The position numbers and the translations under genes are program-made. From positions 1 to 64,000 of the forward strand of contig JAGXKN010000016.1 in NCBI GenBank assembly GCA_018335195.1: DNA of 64,000 nucleotides, in the 5' to 3' direction. How positions within the stretch are numbered: position 1 is the stretch's first letter; every line of letters starts with the position of its first letter. The notes beneath the pieces were generated by a model. It made no database searches. It was not told the DNA's origin and worked only from the letters and a program-made list of their open reading frames with translations. Positions 18,392-27,070 of this stretch are shown here, one piece after another. The DNA comes from Desulfobacterales bacterium (GTDB lineage: Bacteria > Desulfobacterota > Desulfobacteria > Desulfobacterales > Desulfosalsimonadaceae).

Positions 18392-19753
18392 GTGAAAATT
18401 ATCATTGTGGGTGCAGGTGAGGTTGGATATCATATCGCCAGCCGGATGTCCTTTGAAAATAAGGACGTGGTCGTCATTGACAGGGATCCGGGCGCGATCA
18501 AGCGGCTTTCAGACAACGTGGACGTGGAGGCGATAAACGGGTCGGGCAGCAGTCCGCGGGTGCTCAAGGAAGCCGGGCTCAAGGAGGCTGAAATCCTGCT
18601 TGCGGTCACCGACAGTGATGAAACAAATCTCGTGGCCTGCCTGATGGCGGATATCATATCGCCCACCACCAAGAAACTCGCCCGGATCCGGGAAGGGGAT
18701 TTTGACGCCTACCACAAGGTGCTCCATGAACAGTCCCCGCATATCGACACGGTGATCAATCCGGAAATCGAGGTGGTCAAGAGTATCGAGCGGTTTTTGA
18801 GCATACCCGGAGCCGTGGATGTCAGCGATTTTGCCGACGGCATGCTGAAGTTTGTCGGGTTGTACCTGGATCAGGGAAGCCGGCTGGCCGGGATCCGGCT
18901 CAAGGAGATCCCGGAGAAAATCGGACAGCGGATTCTGGTGGCCGCGGTGGTCAGAAAGGAGGAGCTGATCATTCCGGGCGGCGATGCCCGGCTGTACCCG
19001 GGCGACCTGATTTATTTTATCAGCGAGGAGCAGGGTCTTTCCTCAATTTTAAAAGCCTTTGACAAGCAGGTAAAGCCGGTGCGCAGAGCCATGATCGTCG
19101 GCGGCGGGCGGATTGGCACGCGGCTGGCGGACATCCTTGAAAAAGGCGGGATTCATACCAAGATCATTGAGCGTTCCGCCCATCGGTGCAGTGAACTGGC
19201 CGCAGAAATGAAAAAGGCCGTGGTGATCCAGGGAGACGGGTCTGACCAGCGCCTGCTGTTAGAGGAAAACATCCATGAAATGGATGCGGTGATCACGCTG
19301 ACAAACGACGAGGAGACCAATATCCTGGTATCCCTGCTGGCCAAGCGGATGGGAGCCGGCAAAAGCATTACCCGGCTCAACAAGTTTAGTTATTTTCCCC
19401 TGATGCCGGCCATCGGAATTGAGCAGGTGGTCAGTCCTCGGCTTTCGGCAATCAACACGATCCTCCAGCATATCCGGCGGGGTAAGGTCCTCTCCGTGCG
19501 CACCCTGACGGATGAACAGGCCGAGGTGCTGGAGGCAGAAGCCCTTGAGACCTCGGATATTGTCGGCAAGCCCCTTCACAGCTCGTCGTTGCCCAAAGGT
19601 TCGCTGGTAATCGGTATTATCCGGGAGGGCCATGTGCTGATTCCTTCCGGAGACAGCGTAATCGAGCCCGGCGACCGGATTATTATTTTTGCCAAGCGCC
19701 AGGTGGTGTCCAAGATCGAGCGGATTCTTACCGTGAAACTGGAGTTTTTCTAA
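18392..19753 (+). CDS. trkA: Trk potassium uptake regulatory protein TrkA
   Basis: A 453-residue cytoplasmic gating subunit. It has two RCK-N Rossmann domains, each opening with a dinucleotide loop (IIVGAGEVGYHIA at the N-terminus, IVGGGRIGTRLA near 234), and each followed by a TrkA-C domain. It binds NAD(H) or ATP and controls TrkH. The start is GTG, preceded by AAAAGGAG. The stop codon directly abuts the trkH start, so the two are co-translated. Confidence 0.94.
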   Translation: MKIIIVGAGEVGYHIASRMSFENKDVVVIDRDPGAIKRLSDNVDVEAINGSGSSPRVLKEAGLKEAEILLAVTDSDETNLVACLMADIISPTTKKLARIREGDFDAYHKVLHEQSPHIDTVINPEIEVVKSIERFLSIPGAVDVSDFADGMLKFVGLYLDQGSRLAGIRLKEIPEKIGQRILVAAVVRKEELIIPGGDARLYPGDLIYFISEEQGLSSILKAFDKQVKPVRRAMIVGGGRIGTRLADILEKGGIHTKIIERSAHRCSELAAEMKKAVVIQGDGSDQRLLLEENIHEMDAVITLTNDEETNILVSLLAKRMGAGKSITRLNKFSYFPLMPAIGIEQVVSPRLSAINTILQHIRRGKVLSVRTLTDEQAEVLEAEALETSDIVGKPLHSSSLPKGSLVIGIIREGHVLIPSGDSVIEPGDRIIIFAKRQVVSKIERILTVKLEFF

Positions 19754-21202
19754 ATGCGATGGGGCTTTGTGCTCCAGTATGTCGGAATCCTGGTTTTTTT
19801 CCTGGGCCTGACCATGTTGCTGCCCCTGGCTGTGGGCGCATTTTACGCAGACGGCGGTATTGGGCCCCTTGCAAAGTCCTGCGCCATTTCCGCAGCCGCC
19901 GGGATTCTGCTGTTTTTCGTGTTCCGGCGGGATAAGGCCGAGCAGATCAGCCAGCGCGAAGGCATGGCTATTGTGGCCCTCGGCTGGACCGCAATCGGGT
20001 TTTTCGGCGCCCTGCCCTTTTATTTTGCAGGCGTGTTTCCCACATTTGCAGATGCCTTTTTCGAGTCCGTCTCCGGGTTTACAACCACCGGCGCATCCGT
20101 GTTCACGGCAGTGGAAGGTGTCAGCCGGGGACTACTGTTCTGGCGAAGCCTGATCCAGTGGCTCGGCGGCATGGGGATTATCGTGCTCACAATTGCCATT
20201 CTGCCGTTTCTGGGAGTCGGCGGTTTCCAGCTTTACAAGGCCGAGGTCCCCAGCCCGGTGCCCGATAAGCTCAAGCCCCGGATCCGGGACACGGCAAAAG
20301 TGCTGTGGAAGGTGTATCTGCTGTTTTCCCTGTTGGAATTGCTGCTGTTGCTAATCGGCGGCATGACGGTATATGATGCCCTGTGCCACACTTTTACAAC
20401 CATGCCCACAGGCGGCTTTTCCACAAAGAACCTGTCGATCGCCCATTTTGACAGCCTGTATTTTGATATCGTGTTCATCGGCTTCATGCTGCTGGCAGGG
20501 ATCAATTTTTCCCTGCACTACAATATGCTCCGGGGCAGGCCCCTGGCTTACTGGCGCGATCCGGAATGCCGCTTTTTTTTGATTTTTATGCTGATTCTGG
20601 TCGGGGTGGTGAGCTTCAGCGTTTTGGGGCCGGTTTATGAGACTGCAGGCGAATCCCTGAGATACGGCGCTTTCCAGGTGATCTCCATATTGACCACCAC
20701 CGGGTATGCCACCGCGGATTACAACCAGTGGCCGGCCATGGCCCAGTTGATCCTGTTGATATGCATGTTTCTCGGCGCTTCTGCGGGATCCACCGGCGGC
20801 GGCATGAAAATGCTCCGCGTGATGCTGTGCTTTAAATTTTGCTACAAGGAATTGTTTAACATGGTGCACCCCCATTCGGTTTCTTACGTGAAAATCGGGG
20901 GCAAACCGATTCCGGATCCGGTAGTGGGTAGTGTTCTGGGCTTTCTGGCCCTGTATGCCGCGGTATTTGTCGTGTGCGCCATTGTCCTGGCCGGCATGGG
21001 TGTGGATTTTGTTACTTCTTTTTCCGCCGTGGCCGCATCCATCGGCAATATCGGCCCCGGCCTGGCCATGGTCGGACCGGTGGGCAATTATGCGGAAATC
21101 CCCTATTTCGGCAAGTGGCTGCTGGCCTGGTGCATGCTGGTGGGCCGCCTGGAAGTCTACACGGTCATTATCTTCCTGGTTCCGGAATTCTGGCGGAAAT
21201 AG
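19754..21202 (+). CDS. trkH: Trk-type potassium transporter TrkH
   Basis: A 482-residue polytopic inner-membrane protein. The four pore loops include SVSGFTTTGASVF and later TTTGYATADY, and the hydrophobic helices are typical of the Trk/Ktr family. It conducts K+ with TrkA as gating ring. It starts on the base after trkA ends. A palindromic element sits 8 bases after its stop and is probably the 3' end of the transcript. Confidence 0.94.
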   Translation: MRWGFVLQYVGILVFFLGLTMLLPLAVGAFYADGGIGPLAKSCAISAAAGILLFFVFRRDKAEQISQREGMAIVALGWTAIGFFGALPFYFAGVFPTFADAFFESVSGFTTTGASVFTAVEGVSRGLLFWRSLIQWLGGMGIIVLTIAILPFLGVGGFQLYKAEVPSPVPDKLKPRIRDTAKVLWKVYLLFSLLELLLLLIGGMTVYDALCHTFTTMPTGGFSTKNLSIAHFDSLYFDIVFIGFMLLAGINFSLHYNMLRGRPLAYWRDPECRFFLIFMLILVGVVSFSVLGPVYETAGESLRYGAFQVISILTTTGYATADYNQWPAMAQLILLICMFLGASAGSTGGGMKMLRVMLCFKFCYKELFNMVHPHSVSYVKIGGKPIPDPVVGSVLGFLALYAAVFVVCAIVLAGMGVDFVTSFSAVAASIGNIGPGLAMVGPVGNYAEIPYFGKWLLAWCMLVGRLEVYTVIIFLVPEFWRK

Positions 21203-21210
21203 TCCCAAAG

Positions 21211-21266
21211 GGGTCAAGTCTGCCCTTGACGCTTTGGTTAGTCGAAAGCGTCAAGGACAGACCCCT
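21211..21266. repeat. GGGTCAAGTCTGCCCTTGAC palindromic element (copy A)
   Basis: Inverted arms gggtcaagtctgcccttgacgctt and aaagcgtcaaggacagacccc surround a short loop. It begins 8 bases after the trkH stop. Related copies are at 21681-21751 and 22599-22667. Confidence 0.85.
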
Positions 21267-21269
21267 CAG

Positions 21270-21310
21270 AAAAAAATCGCCCGGGGAAGGCAGAAAAGTC
21301 TTCCCCGGGC
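21270..21310 (-). terminator. Intrinsic terminator of the tRNA-Lys/tRNA-Glu operon
   Basis: An 11-base stem (21279-21289 with 21300-21310, GCCCGGGGAAG and its complement) with a 10-base loop is followed on the - strand by GATTTTTTTCTG. The poly-U side faces leftward, so it ends the - strand tRNA transcript. Confidence 0.85.
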
Positions 21311-21411
21311 GGTATATAAAAAAAGGGGATAGTTGCAAAACCGTTTCCTACACCGGTTCCAGCAATATCAGGGAGCGCACGGTTTTTCTAACCCCTTGAT
21401 TTAATATAATG

Positions 21412-21489
21412 TGGCGTCCCCAAGGGGATTTGAACCCCTGTCGCCGGCGTGAAAGGCCGGTGTCCTGGACCGGGCTAGACGATGGGGAC
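21412..21489 (-). tRNA. tRNA-Glu (anticodon TTC)
   Basis: The 7-base acceptor stem GTCCCCA/TGGGGAC and the T-arm GGTTCAAATCC fold as a cloverleaf, with anticodon loop CTTTCAC (anticodon TTC). The 3' CCA is encoded at 21412-21414. It lies 17 bases downstream of tRNA-Lys on the same strand. Confidence 0.95.
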
Positions 21490-21506
21490 GCATGGATAAC
21501 AACCCA

Positions 21507-21582
21507 TGGTGGGCCGTGTTGGACTCGAACCAACGACTCTCTGCTTAAAAGGCAGATACTCTACCAACTGAGTTAACGGCCC
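21507..21582 (-). tRNA. tRNA-Lys (anticodon TTT)
   Basis: Acceptor stem acggccc/gggccgt (as + strand 576-582 and 511-517 of this block), D-arm with CTCAGTTGGTAGAG, anticodon loop CTTTTAA and T-arm GGTTCGAGTCC. CCA is encoded at 21507-21509. It is first in the two-tRNA operon that ends at the 21270-21310 terminator. Confidence 0.95.
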
Positions 21583-21680
21583 AGTCCAGCAGGCTTCATA
21601 AAGTCCTCCTTGTATATACTTGCGGATAAATTGTCAACATTAAAAGTAAATCCCTTTGCAATTTTTTCAATGAATTTTTC

Positions 21681-21751
21681 CCAAAGGGGTCAAGTCTGCC
21701 CTTGACTCTTTAGTCAGCCGAAAGCGTCAAGGGCAGACTTGACCCCTTTGG
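21681..21751. repeat. GGGTCAAGTCTGCCCTTGAC palindromic element (copy B)
   Basis: A 71-base near-palindrome (outer bases ccaaagg/cctttgg). It sits 4 bases past the trmO stop and may act as the 3' end or terminator of that transcript. Confidence 0.88.
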
Positions 21752-21755
21752 CCGG

Positions 21756-22232
21756 CTACTTGAAGCGGTTGTCAGCCCTTTGTTCTTCGACGTTTCTTTT
21801 GGCTTTTTCCATCCATCCGGTCCGCACGGATCCCGGGGCGTCAAACTCCGGGGCGTAGGGTTTGACATCCAGCAGAGGGGTGCCGTCGAGCACATCCACC
21901 CCTTCAATATAAAGGATGTTTTCCTTGCGGGAAAGCAGCCGCACCACGGAAAGGCCTACGGGATTGGGCCTGCGGGGGGCGCGGGTGGAAAAAAGCCCGT
22001 GCGGCTTGTTGTCGAGAAACGGCGTGACCGTCAGGTCAAATCCGTCGACCTTGTGGAAGTGGTAGACCAGGAAGATGTGGGAGAACCCTTCCAGGTCGTG
22101 CAAGCCTTCTTCATAGGCCGGGCGCACTTCCACGCGGCCCTGGACGTCTTTTGCACCTGCCGGCTGAATGGGCATGCCCTCGGGTGTTGTAAAGGGGCTG
22201 TAAATAGTGCCGATGGGTTCATAACAGATCAT
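21756..22232 (-). CDS. trmO: tRNA t6A37 N6-methyltransferase TrmO
   Basis: A 158-residue SAM-dependent enzyme of the TsaA/YaeB fold that should methylate threonylcarbamoyl-adenosine 37 of some tRNAs. Family landmarks are the opening YEPIGTIYSPF, the central LEGFSHIFLVYHFH and the signature FSTRAPRRPNPVGLSVV, followed by DVLDGTPLLDVKPY. It lacks the extra C-terminal domain of longer homologues. I prefer the second ATG (22232) over 22238 because AAGGAG then has a 7-base spacing. It follows the 75-residue gene at once, so the two are probably one operon. Confidence 0.88.
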   Translation of the reverse strand: MICYEPIGTIYSPFTTPEGMPIQPAGAKDVQGRVEVRPAYEEGLHDLEGFSHIFLVYHFHKVDGFDLTVTPFLDNKPHGLFSTRAPRRPNPVGLSVVRLLSRKENILYIEGVDVLDGTPLLDVKPYAPEFDAPGSVRTGWMEKAKRNVEEQRADNRFK

Positions 22233-22243
22233 CCGCATGCTCC

Positions 22244-22471
22244 TTATTTTTCTTCGGGCATGTCAAATGCGATGCCGTAGTTCCGGATTTTTTCGATGAC
22301 GCTGTTTAACTGGTCCCGGGTGCAGTCCGTGATGCGGTAAACGTTGTTGACCCCGTCGTTGAACATCAGCACCAGGTCGCCGTTTTCGTTGACATATCCC
22401 TTTCGGATGTATTCCGCGGACAGCCAGGGTTCGACGGCCTCCAGAAACTGGGTCATGGAGCAGGTTTTCAT
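22244..22471 (-). CDS. Small protein of unknown function, co-transcribed with trmO
   Basis: A 75-residue acidic soluble protein starting MKTCSMTQFLEAVEPWL. It has no transmembrane segment and no domain I recognise. A strong AAGGAGG ribosome-binding site lies before its ATG, and its stop overlaps the trmO ribosome-binding site, so translation is likely coupled. A role with TrmO is only suggested by position. Confidence 0.7.
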   Translation of the reverse strand: MKTCSMTQFLEAVEPWLSAEYIRKGYVNENGDLVLMFNDGVNNVYRITDCTRDQLNSVIEKIRNYGIAFDMPEEK

Positions 22472-22598
22472 CGTAACATCGCCTCCTTGGTATGTGGCGG
22501 ATCAACCTTTTGTCAATCCTTACCGGTATCTGTTTGTTTATTATTTTATGCATGGTGGAGCCGGGATGCAACATCCTGCCTGGGTGTGAGGGGTCTGT

Positions 22599-22667
22599 GT
22601 GAGGGGTCAAGTCTACGCTTGACTCTTTAAGAAAACTAAAGAGTCAAGCGTAGACTTGACCCCTCAC
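22599..22667. repeat. GGGGTCAAGTCTACGCTTGACTCTTTA palindromic element (copy C)
   Basis: Arms of 31 bases at 22599-22629 and 22637-22667 are essentially perfect complements around a 7-base loop. It ends 6 bases from the stop of the WecG-STAS gene (22674). It is the best-conserved of the three copies within 1.5 kb. Confidence 0.9.
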
Positions 22668-22673
22668 TCTCAC

Positions 22674-24248
22674 TTACCGGATCTGTTGCCGGAGCGTTCT
22701 TTCAGCCTCCCGGATATTGTCGGTAAAGACAAACAACCGGTCCAGCCGCAGGATCTGAAACATCTGGTGCACGTACTCCCGTACGCCGCAAAGTATGCAG
22801 CTTCGGCCGTGTCTTGCCACATGGCGCTGGATCTTGACAAAGAAGTGCAGGCCCGCGCTGTCGATAAAATCGATGCCTTTTAAGTTGAACACCGCGTTTC
22901 TCCGGCCGAGGGTTTCAAACAGGGCATCGATGTCGATATCCAGGATGCGCGTGGCGTCAAGGTCGCCGTACATGTGAAAAATCGCCGCATTGCCCCGAAT
23001 CAGGGCCAGGTAGTAAAAAGAAGCCGAATCCGCCCTTTGGGAAAGCACGCCGATGACATCATCAATACTCTGGTACATGCTTTTTTCAAAAAAATCCAGG
23101 GTTCGGCTCAGCCTGAGAAACCGGTAGACCGGTGGCCGTAGGCCGATCATGAAAATTTCCCGATCCATTGCCGCAGCCGTCCGCCACAGGCTCAACAGCA
23201 GGCCCAGTCCCGAGGAATCCATGAAATTCACTTTAGAGAAATCAAGCACGACCTTCGCGGAATGTTCAATGATGTGCTTGAGTTCGGTCTTGATTTCCTC
23301 GGCTACCGAGGCATCCAGTGGATCGGGCAATGTAATGGTTTTCAATGCCACGCCCTGGCCGGGGCGGGACATGCGGCTATTAATGGAAGGATTCGGGGAT
23401 CGGAGCCCGAAGAGCTTGTAGGTAAGCTGCTGGTACTGCTGGTAAAGCACCAGGGGGAAAACGGTAAACCCGAACGTCACGGGGCTGTAAAAAAAGCGCA
23501 TCCATATCCGGCGGCGAAATTCGGATTTCGTATTCTCGAGGCCAGTTATGCGTTGAACCCTGCCGCGGGCATGGCTGTGCCCGGCCGCGCGGATGAACTC
23601 CTGCGTGCCGGTTATCACAAGGGTGAGCGGAACATAGAGCCGATGGCGGTTTTTTTCATACCAAGCAGCAGAGGCCGGATCCCGTAAATCCAGAATCAGG
23701 AAATCAGCGGCTGTGGCGGTGATTTTTTGCAGCAGCATGGTGCGGGGGCCCGGGTTTTCAGTTTTCCGGGATGCCGGGGCGGCCGTGCCGGCAATGGCAA
23801 GGTCCGGATGGGTCGGCTCGATGATTTGAGCGGCCCGGTGCATGGATCTGGATGCATTTTCCAGCAGGAAGAGTGTTTTGCGGTTTTTTTCCGCGCTGCG
23901 GAAAAATTCGCGGAAAAATGCAACATCGGAAAACCGCTGTTTGAGCCGGGTGCCGACAACCCGGGCCGCCCATGCCACGGGCCGCCCTACCGGGATCATC
24001 AGGTCCGACTGCCGCAGGATGTTGATCAATTCCTCGTTGGCCCCGGCTTTGCTGCGAATTCCCGCATAAAGCCGGGTCACGGTGTCCGTGTTCACCACCA
24101 CTGCGGTTCGTGGCCGACCGTCGAGCTCATAGTCTTCGGCCATTGTCAGGATCCGGCTGATGGTTTCTTCCAGATCGAGGTTGTCCACGGGGATGCCGAG
24201 TATGACAGCGGTTTCCGGAGTCAGGGTTTTCAAAATCTCACCATGCAA
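22674..24248 (-). CDS. WecG/TagA-like (GT26) domain fused to two STAS domains
   Basis: A 524-residue fusion. Residues about 15-245 follow the WecG/TagA/CpsF glycosyltransferase layout (VVNTDTVTRLYAG, then SDLMIPVGRPVAW, then a segment like GLENTKSEFRRR). The catalytic DGxG position reads VGRP at 87-90, so the transferase is probably inactive. A hydrophobic stretch (about 251-280) follows. Two STAS domains occupy about 299-400 and 415-515, with the serine motifs DSSGLG (344-349) and DSAGLH (463-468). STAS proteins are the targets of partner-switching kinases and phosphatases, and one such protein lies next door at 25279. The start is TTG with a stop just upstream, overlapping the uppP end by 11 bases, so the two are coupled. 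Confidence 0.72.
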   Translation of the reverse strand: MHGEILKTLTPETAVILGIPVDNLDLEETISRILTMAEDYELDGRPRTAVVVNTDTVTRLYAGIRSKAGANEELINILRQSDLMIPVGRPVAWAARVVGTRLKQRFSDVAFFREFFRSAEKNRKTLFLLENASRSMHRAAQIIEPTHPDLAIAGTAAPASRKTENPGPRTMLLQKITATAADFLILDLRDPASAAWYEKNRHRLYVPLTLVITGTQEFIRAAGHSHARGRVQRITGLENTKSEFRRRIWMRFFYSPVTFGFTVFPLVLYQQYQQLTYKLFGLRSPNPSINSRMSRPGQGVALKTITLPDPLDASVAEEIKTELKHIIEHSAKVVLDFSKVNFMDSSGLGLLLSLWRTAAAMDREIFMIGLRPPVYRFLRLSRTLDFFEKSMYQSIDDVIGVLSQRADSASFYYLALIRGNAAIFHMYGDLDATRILDIDIDALFETLGRRNAVFNLKGIDFIDSAGLHFFVKIQRHVARHGRSCILCGVREYVHQMFQILRLDRLFVFTDNIREAERTLRQQIR

Positions 24249-25053
24249 GCATCAGTACAATTCCGCCCACCGCCCAGCAGTAGGGAGCAAACAGCGAAAG
24301 ATGCCCTTTTTTCACCAGGTAGACCAGAAACGACAATGCCGCATACCCCACTGCTGCAGCGCAGACCGCACCGGCCAGGACTGCCGGACTTCCTGCACTT
24401 CCCGCAGAAGCGCTTTCCGGCAGGCCCACCAGGGCGGCGCCGAGAATCGCGGGTATGGAAAGCAGGAAAGAATACCTGGCCGCGGTTTCGCGATTTAACC
24501 CCAGGTACAGGGCCGCAGCAATGGTGGCACCGGAGCGGGATACACCGGGAATCACCGCCACGCCCTGGGCAATCCCGATCAAAACGGCGCGCATCAGGCT
24601 CAGGCCGGAAACATCTTTTCCGGTCCCGGTCTTGTACCGGGTAAACCACATCCATATGCCCGTGCCCACCAGCATGCCGCCCACCAGCAGCACCGAGGAA
24701 AACAGCACATCCGCGATTTTGTGAAAACACAGGCCGATAATGGCGGTGGGGACCGTTCCGGCCAAAATCATGAGAGCAAGCCAGACGTCTGCAGGGGGAT
24801 TTTTGAGGCCTGCTTTCCGGTTCCGGCCGAACACCCACTTTGCAAGTGCTGTGATCATGCGGATCAAGTCATGGTAAAAATATATGCAAACCGCCGCCAG
24901 GGTACCGAGGTGCACGGCCACGTCAAAGATCAGCTCGGGCTGGCGCAGTCCGAACAAATGCTGGAACAGCACCAAGTGCCCCGAGCTGCTGACCGGCAGA
25001 AATTCTGTTAAACCCTGGATAACGCCCAGGGCGATGGCCTGTATAATTGTCAT
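24238..25053 (-). CDS. uppP: Undecaprenyl-diphosphatase UppP (BacA)
   Basis: A 271-residue polytopic membrane enzyme that dephosphorylates undecaprenyl pyrophosphate and so recycles the lipid carrier for peptidoglycan and surface glycans. The two signature motifs are TEFLPVSSSGH (16-26) and PGVSRSGAT near 175. About seven or eight hydrophobic helices fit the family. Its 3' end overlaps the WecG-STAS gene, whose family acts on undecaprenyl-linked sugars, giving a plausible shared substrate. Confidence 0.93.
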   Translation of the reverse strand: MTIIQAIALGVIQGLTEFLPVSSSGHLVLFQHLFGLRQPELIFDVAVHLGTLAAVCIYFYHDLIRMITALAKWVFGRNRKAGLKNPPADVWLALMILAGTVPTAIIGLCFHKIADVLFSSVLLVGGMLVGTGIWMWFTRYKTGTGKDVSGLSLMRAVLIGIAQGVAVIPGVSRSGATIAAALYLGLNRETAARYSFLLSIPAILGAALVGLPESASAGSAGSPAVLAGAVCAAAVGYAALSFLVYLVKKGHLSLFAPYCWAVGGIVLMLAW

Positions 25054-25154
25054 AAAAAAATTTTTTCCAATAATTAACCTGTCATGTTTGCAGGCGCATA
25101 TTATTTGAGAGAAACGTGAAAATGCAAATTTTTTTACTATCAGTCTTTGATCAG

Positions 25155-25275
25155 TCTGTAAAAAGTCTTGAAACCGTTATAATTGCCGGCCAATAAAATG
25201 ATAAGTTTTTGATTTTACTTAACCACTTAATCACTTAAAACTTAACACTGCCTGTAAAAAGGACTTTTTACAGGC
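25155..25275. repeat. TGTAAAAAG...GGACTTTTTACAGGC interspersed repeat (copy 1)
   Basis: This 121-base copy runs from tgtaaaaagtcttgaaacc through caataaaatgataag and cacttaaaacttaac to the hairpin cctgtaaaaaggactttttacagg. The hairpin lies 4 bases from the stop of the signalling gene at 25279. Other copies: 28017, 37142, 60310 (truncated), 60504, 61582. Confidence 0.9.
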
Positions 25276-25278
25276 AAC

Positions 25279-26919
25279 TCAGTCTTTAAACAGCAGAATT
25301 TTAAATCGGACACAGTTTTCTCCGGTCTTGTCGTCACGGTGGTATGCAATGTCATCGACCAGTTGTGAAACCAGGTAACAGCCCATTCCGCCTTCCTGGG
25401 TTCCGTCAAGTACCGGCGGCCGGATGTTGTTGGGATCAAATGCCTTGCCCGTATCCCGGAATTCCACTTCGATACGGTTTTTAAAGGCTTCTGCGGTGAT
25501 TTTGATGGTGTATCCGGGCTGACTGTCCAGGCCGTGCTTGACGATGTTGGCCACGAGTTCGGTGGCCGCCACTTCCACCTGGGAAAGCCGGAGCGGGTCA
25601 AGCTGGCCGAAGGCGTTCTGCTCGCAGAAGCCGCGGACAAAGGCCCGGACTTTTTTGAGATTGTCCAGGTGGCTGTCGATTTCCAGTTGCTGCCGGTTCG
25701 TGACCTGCAGTGCGGCTGACGGGGAATCGTCAATTTTTGCGCCCACACAGGTAAAGTCGTCGATAAATACCTGCGTCCCGGTAAAGGCGGTGACATCCCG
25801 GTAGATGGCCCGGATCAGTTCATCTGCCGGCATGGCGGCATTTTTTTCAACGAACCGCACCAGCCGGTCTTCGCCGTATAACTCCCGGTTTTGGTCCGCG
25901 GCCTCGGTAAGGCCGTCTGAGTAGAACAAAAACAGGTCGCCCGGGGCAAAAGGCACGGTAAATTGCTGGAAAGGTGCGGTTTCGGGAAATCCCAGGGGCA
26001 TGTTCGCGCCCTTTAAAAGCACCACGCTGTTTTTCGCGCGCTTATAGTGGATTGTCCTTACATGCCCGCAGTCCACATAATCAAACCGGTAGCGGTTCAG
26101 GTCAAAACGCCCGTAGCAGAAAGTGACAAAGGTTTCGAGCTCCTTCATCTGCTCGATCATGTTGTCATGAACCCCTTTTACGATCTGTTCGGGCTCGGGC
26201 ACTTCCTTGCGGCCCGGAAGGGAGCGGCCATGGTTTAACACCCGCAGGAATTCGCTTTTCAATGCCGCACCCATAAATGCGGCCATGAGTCCCTTGCCCA
26301 TGATGTCTGCCACAACAATGTCGAGCAACCCGGGAGCGGGGCGGATAAAGTCGTAAAAATCCCCGTCGATTTTTTCAGAAGGGATGGAGAGTTGGGCCAC
26401 ATGCATTTCCGGCAGATCCCGGGGTGGCCGTCCCAGCAGGAGCGTGCGCTGGATCTGGGATGCCACGAAAATCTGGTGCTGCCGGGCCTGTTCGAGCTTT
26501 TTTTCCGCTGCCTTCAGCCGGCTGGCCTGCCGGTATGCGTCCACGGACTTGTCCACCAGGGCGGCCACCTGGCCCGGGTTAAACGGTTTGGTCACATAAT
26601 CGAGGGCACCCTGCTTCATGGCCTCCACCGCGTTTGCGATGTTTTCGCTGGCCGTGAGCATCAGCGGCGCCATGTCCGGAAAATGCTCGCGGATATAGCG
26701 AAGGCAGTACAGGCCGTCACCTTCCGGCATCCGCAGGTCGATTACCGCGGATGCCACCTTGTCTGACAAACGGCTCACGGTTTCTTTGCCGGTCCTGGCG
26801 CAGATGACGTTATATCCGCTTTTTTCCAGTTTCCGGCGCAAAAGAAGCCGTGTGCCGGAATCATCGTCGGCCACCAGCACCCAGGGCGCCTCGTCTTCGT
26901 TATTCTCCAGGCTGTCCAT
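25279..26919 (-). CDS. Response regulator with SpoIIE-type PP2C phosphatase and HATPase (anti-sigma kinase) domains
   Basis: A 546-residue three-domain signalling protein. The receiver (about 12-125) has D61 as phosphate acceptor and K111 in VTKPF. A coiled coil (130-160) leads to a PP2C/SpoIIE phosphatase (about 170-395) with metal sites GDFYDF (186-191), DIMGKG (205-210), SDGLTEA (334-340) and DDF (387-389). The C-terminus (about 410-546) is an RsbW-type HATPase with N box ELVANIVKHG (from 454), DTGKAFD and GGMGCYL. So one protein holds both the kinase and the phosphatase of a partner switch. The STAS target could be the neighbour at 22674. No sensor kinase is visible. The ATG at 26919 starts at a typical receiver N-terminus. 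Confidence 0.85.
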   Translation of the reverse strand: MDSLENNEDEAPWVLVADDDSGTRLLLRRKLEKSGYNVICARTGKETVSRLSDKVASAVIDLRMPEGDGLYCLRYIREHFPDMAPLMLTASENIANAVEAMKQGALDYVTKPFNPGQVAALVDKSVDAYRQASRLKAAEKKLEQARQHQIFVASQIQRTLLLGRPPRDLPEMHVAQLSIPSEKIDGDFYDFIRPAPGLLDIVVADIMGKGLMAAFMGAALKSEFLRVLNHGRSLPGRKEVPEPEQIVKGVHDNMIEQMKELETFVTFCYGRFDLNRYRFDYVDCGHVRTIHYKRAKNSVVLLKGANMPLGFPETAPFQQFTVPFAPGDLFLFYSDGLTEAADQNRELYGEDRLVRFVEKNAAMPADELIRAIYRDVTAFTGTQVFIDDFTCVGAKIDDSPSAALQVTNRQQLEIDSHLDNLKKVRAFVRGFCEQNAFGQLDPLRLSQVEVAATELVANIVKHGLDSQPGYTIKITAEAFKNRIEVEFRDTGKAFDPNNIRPPVLDGTQEGGMGCYLVSQLVDDIAYHRDDKTGENCVRFKILLFKD

Positions 26920-27070
26920 ATGAAGTGTTCGGTTTCAAAAATTTTTGCAGAATCGGATAAACATCAACTGTATTCACAGGGGTCACGGAGCCGCAGTGGC
27001 GAACCCGCGTGCTCGCCCTTTTTCCCTGATCATTTTCTTCGGGCCGCTTTGCGATGACATTGATTATGCA

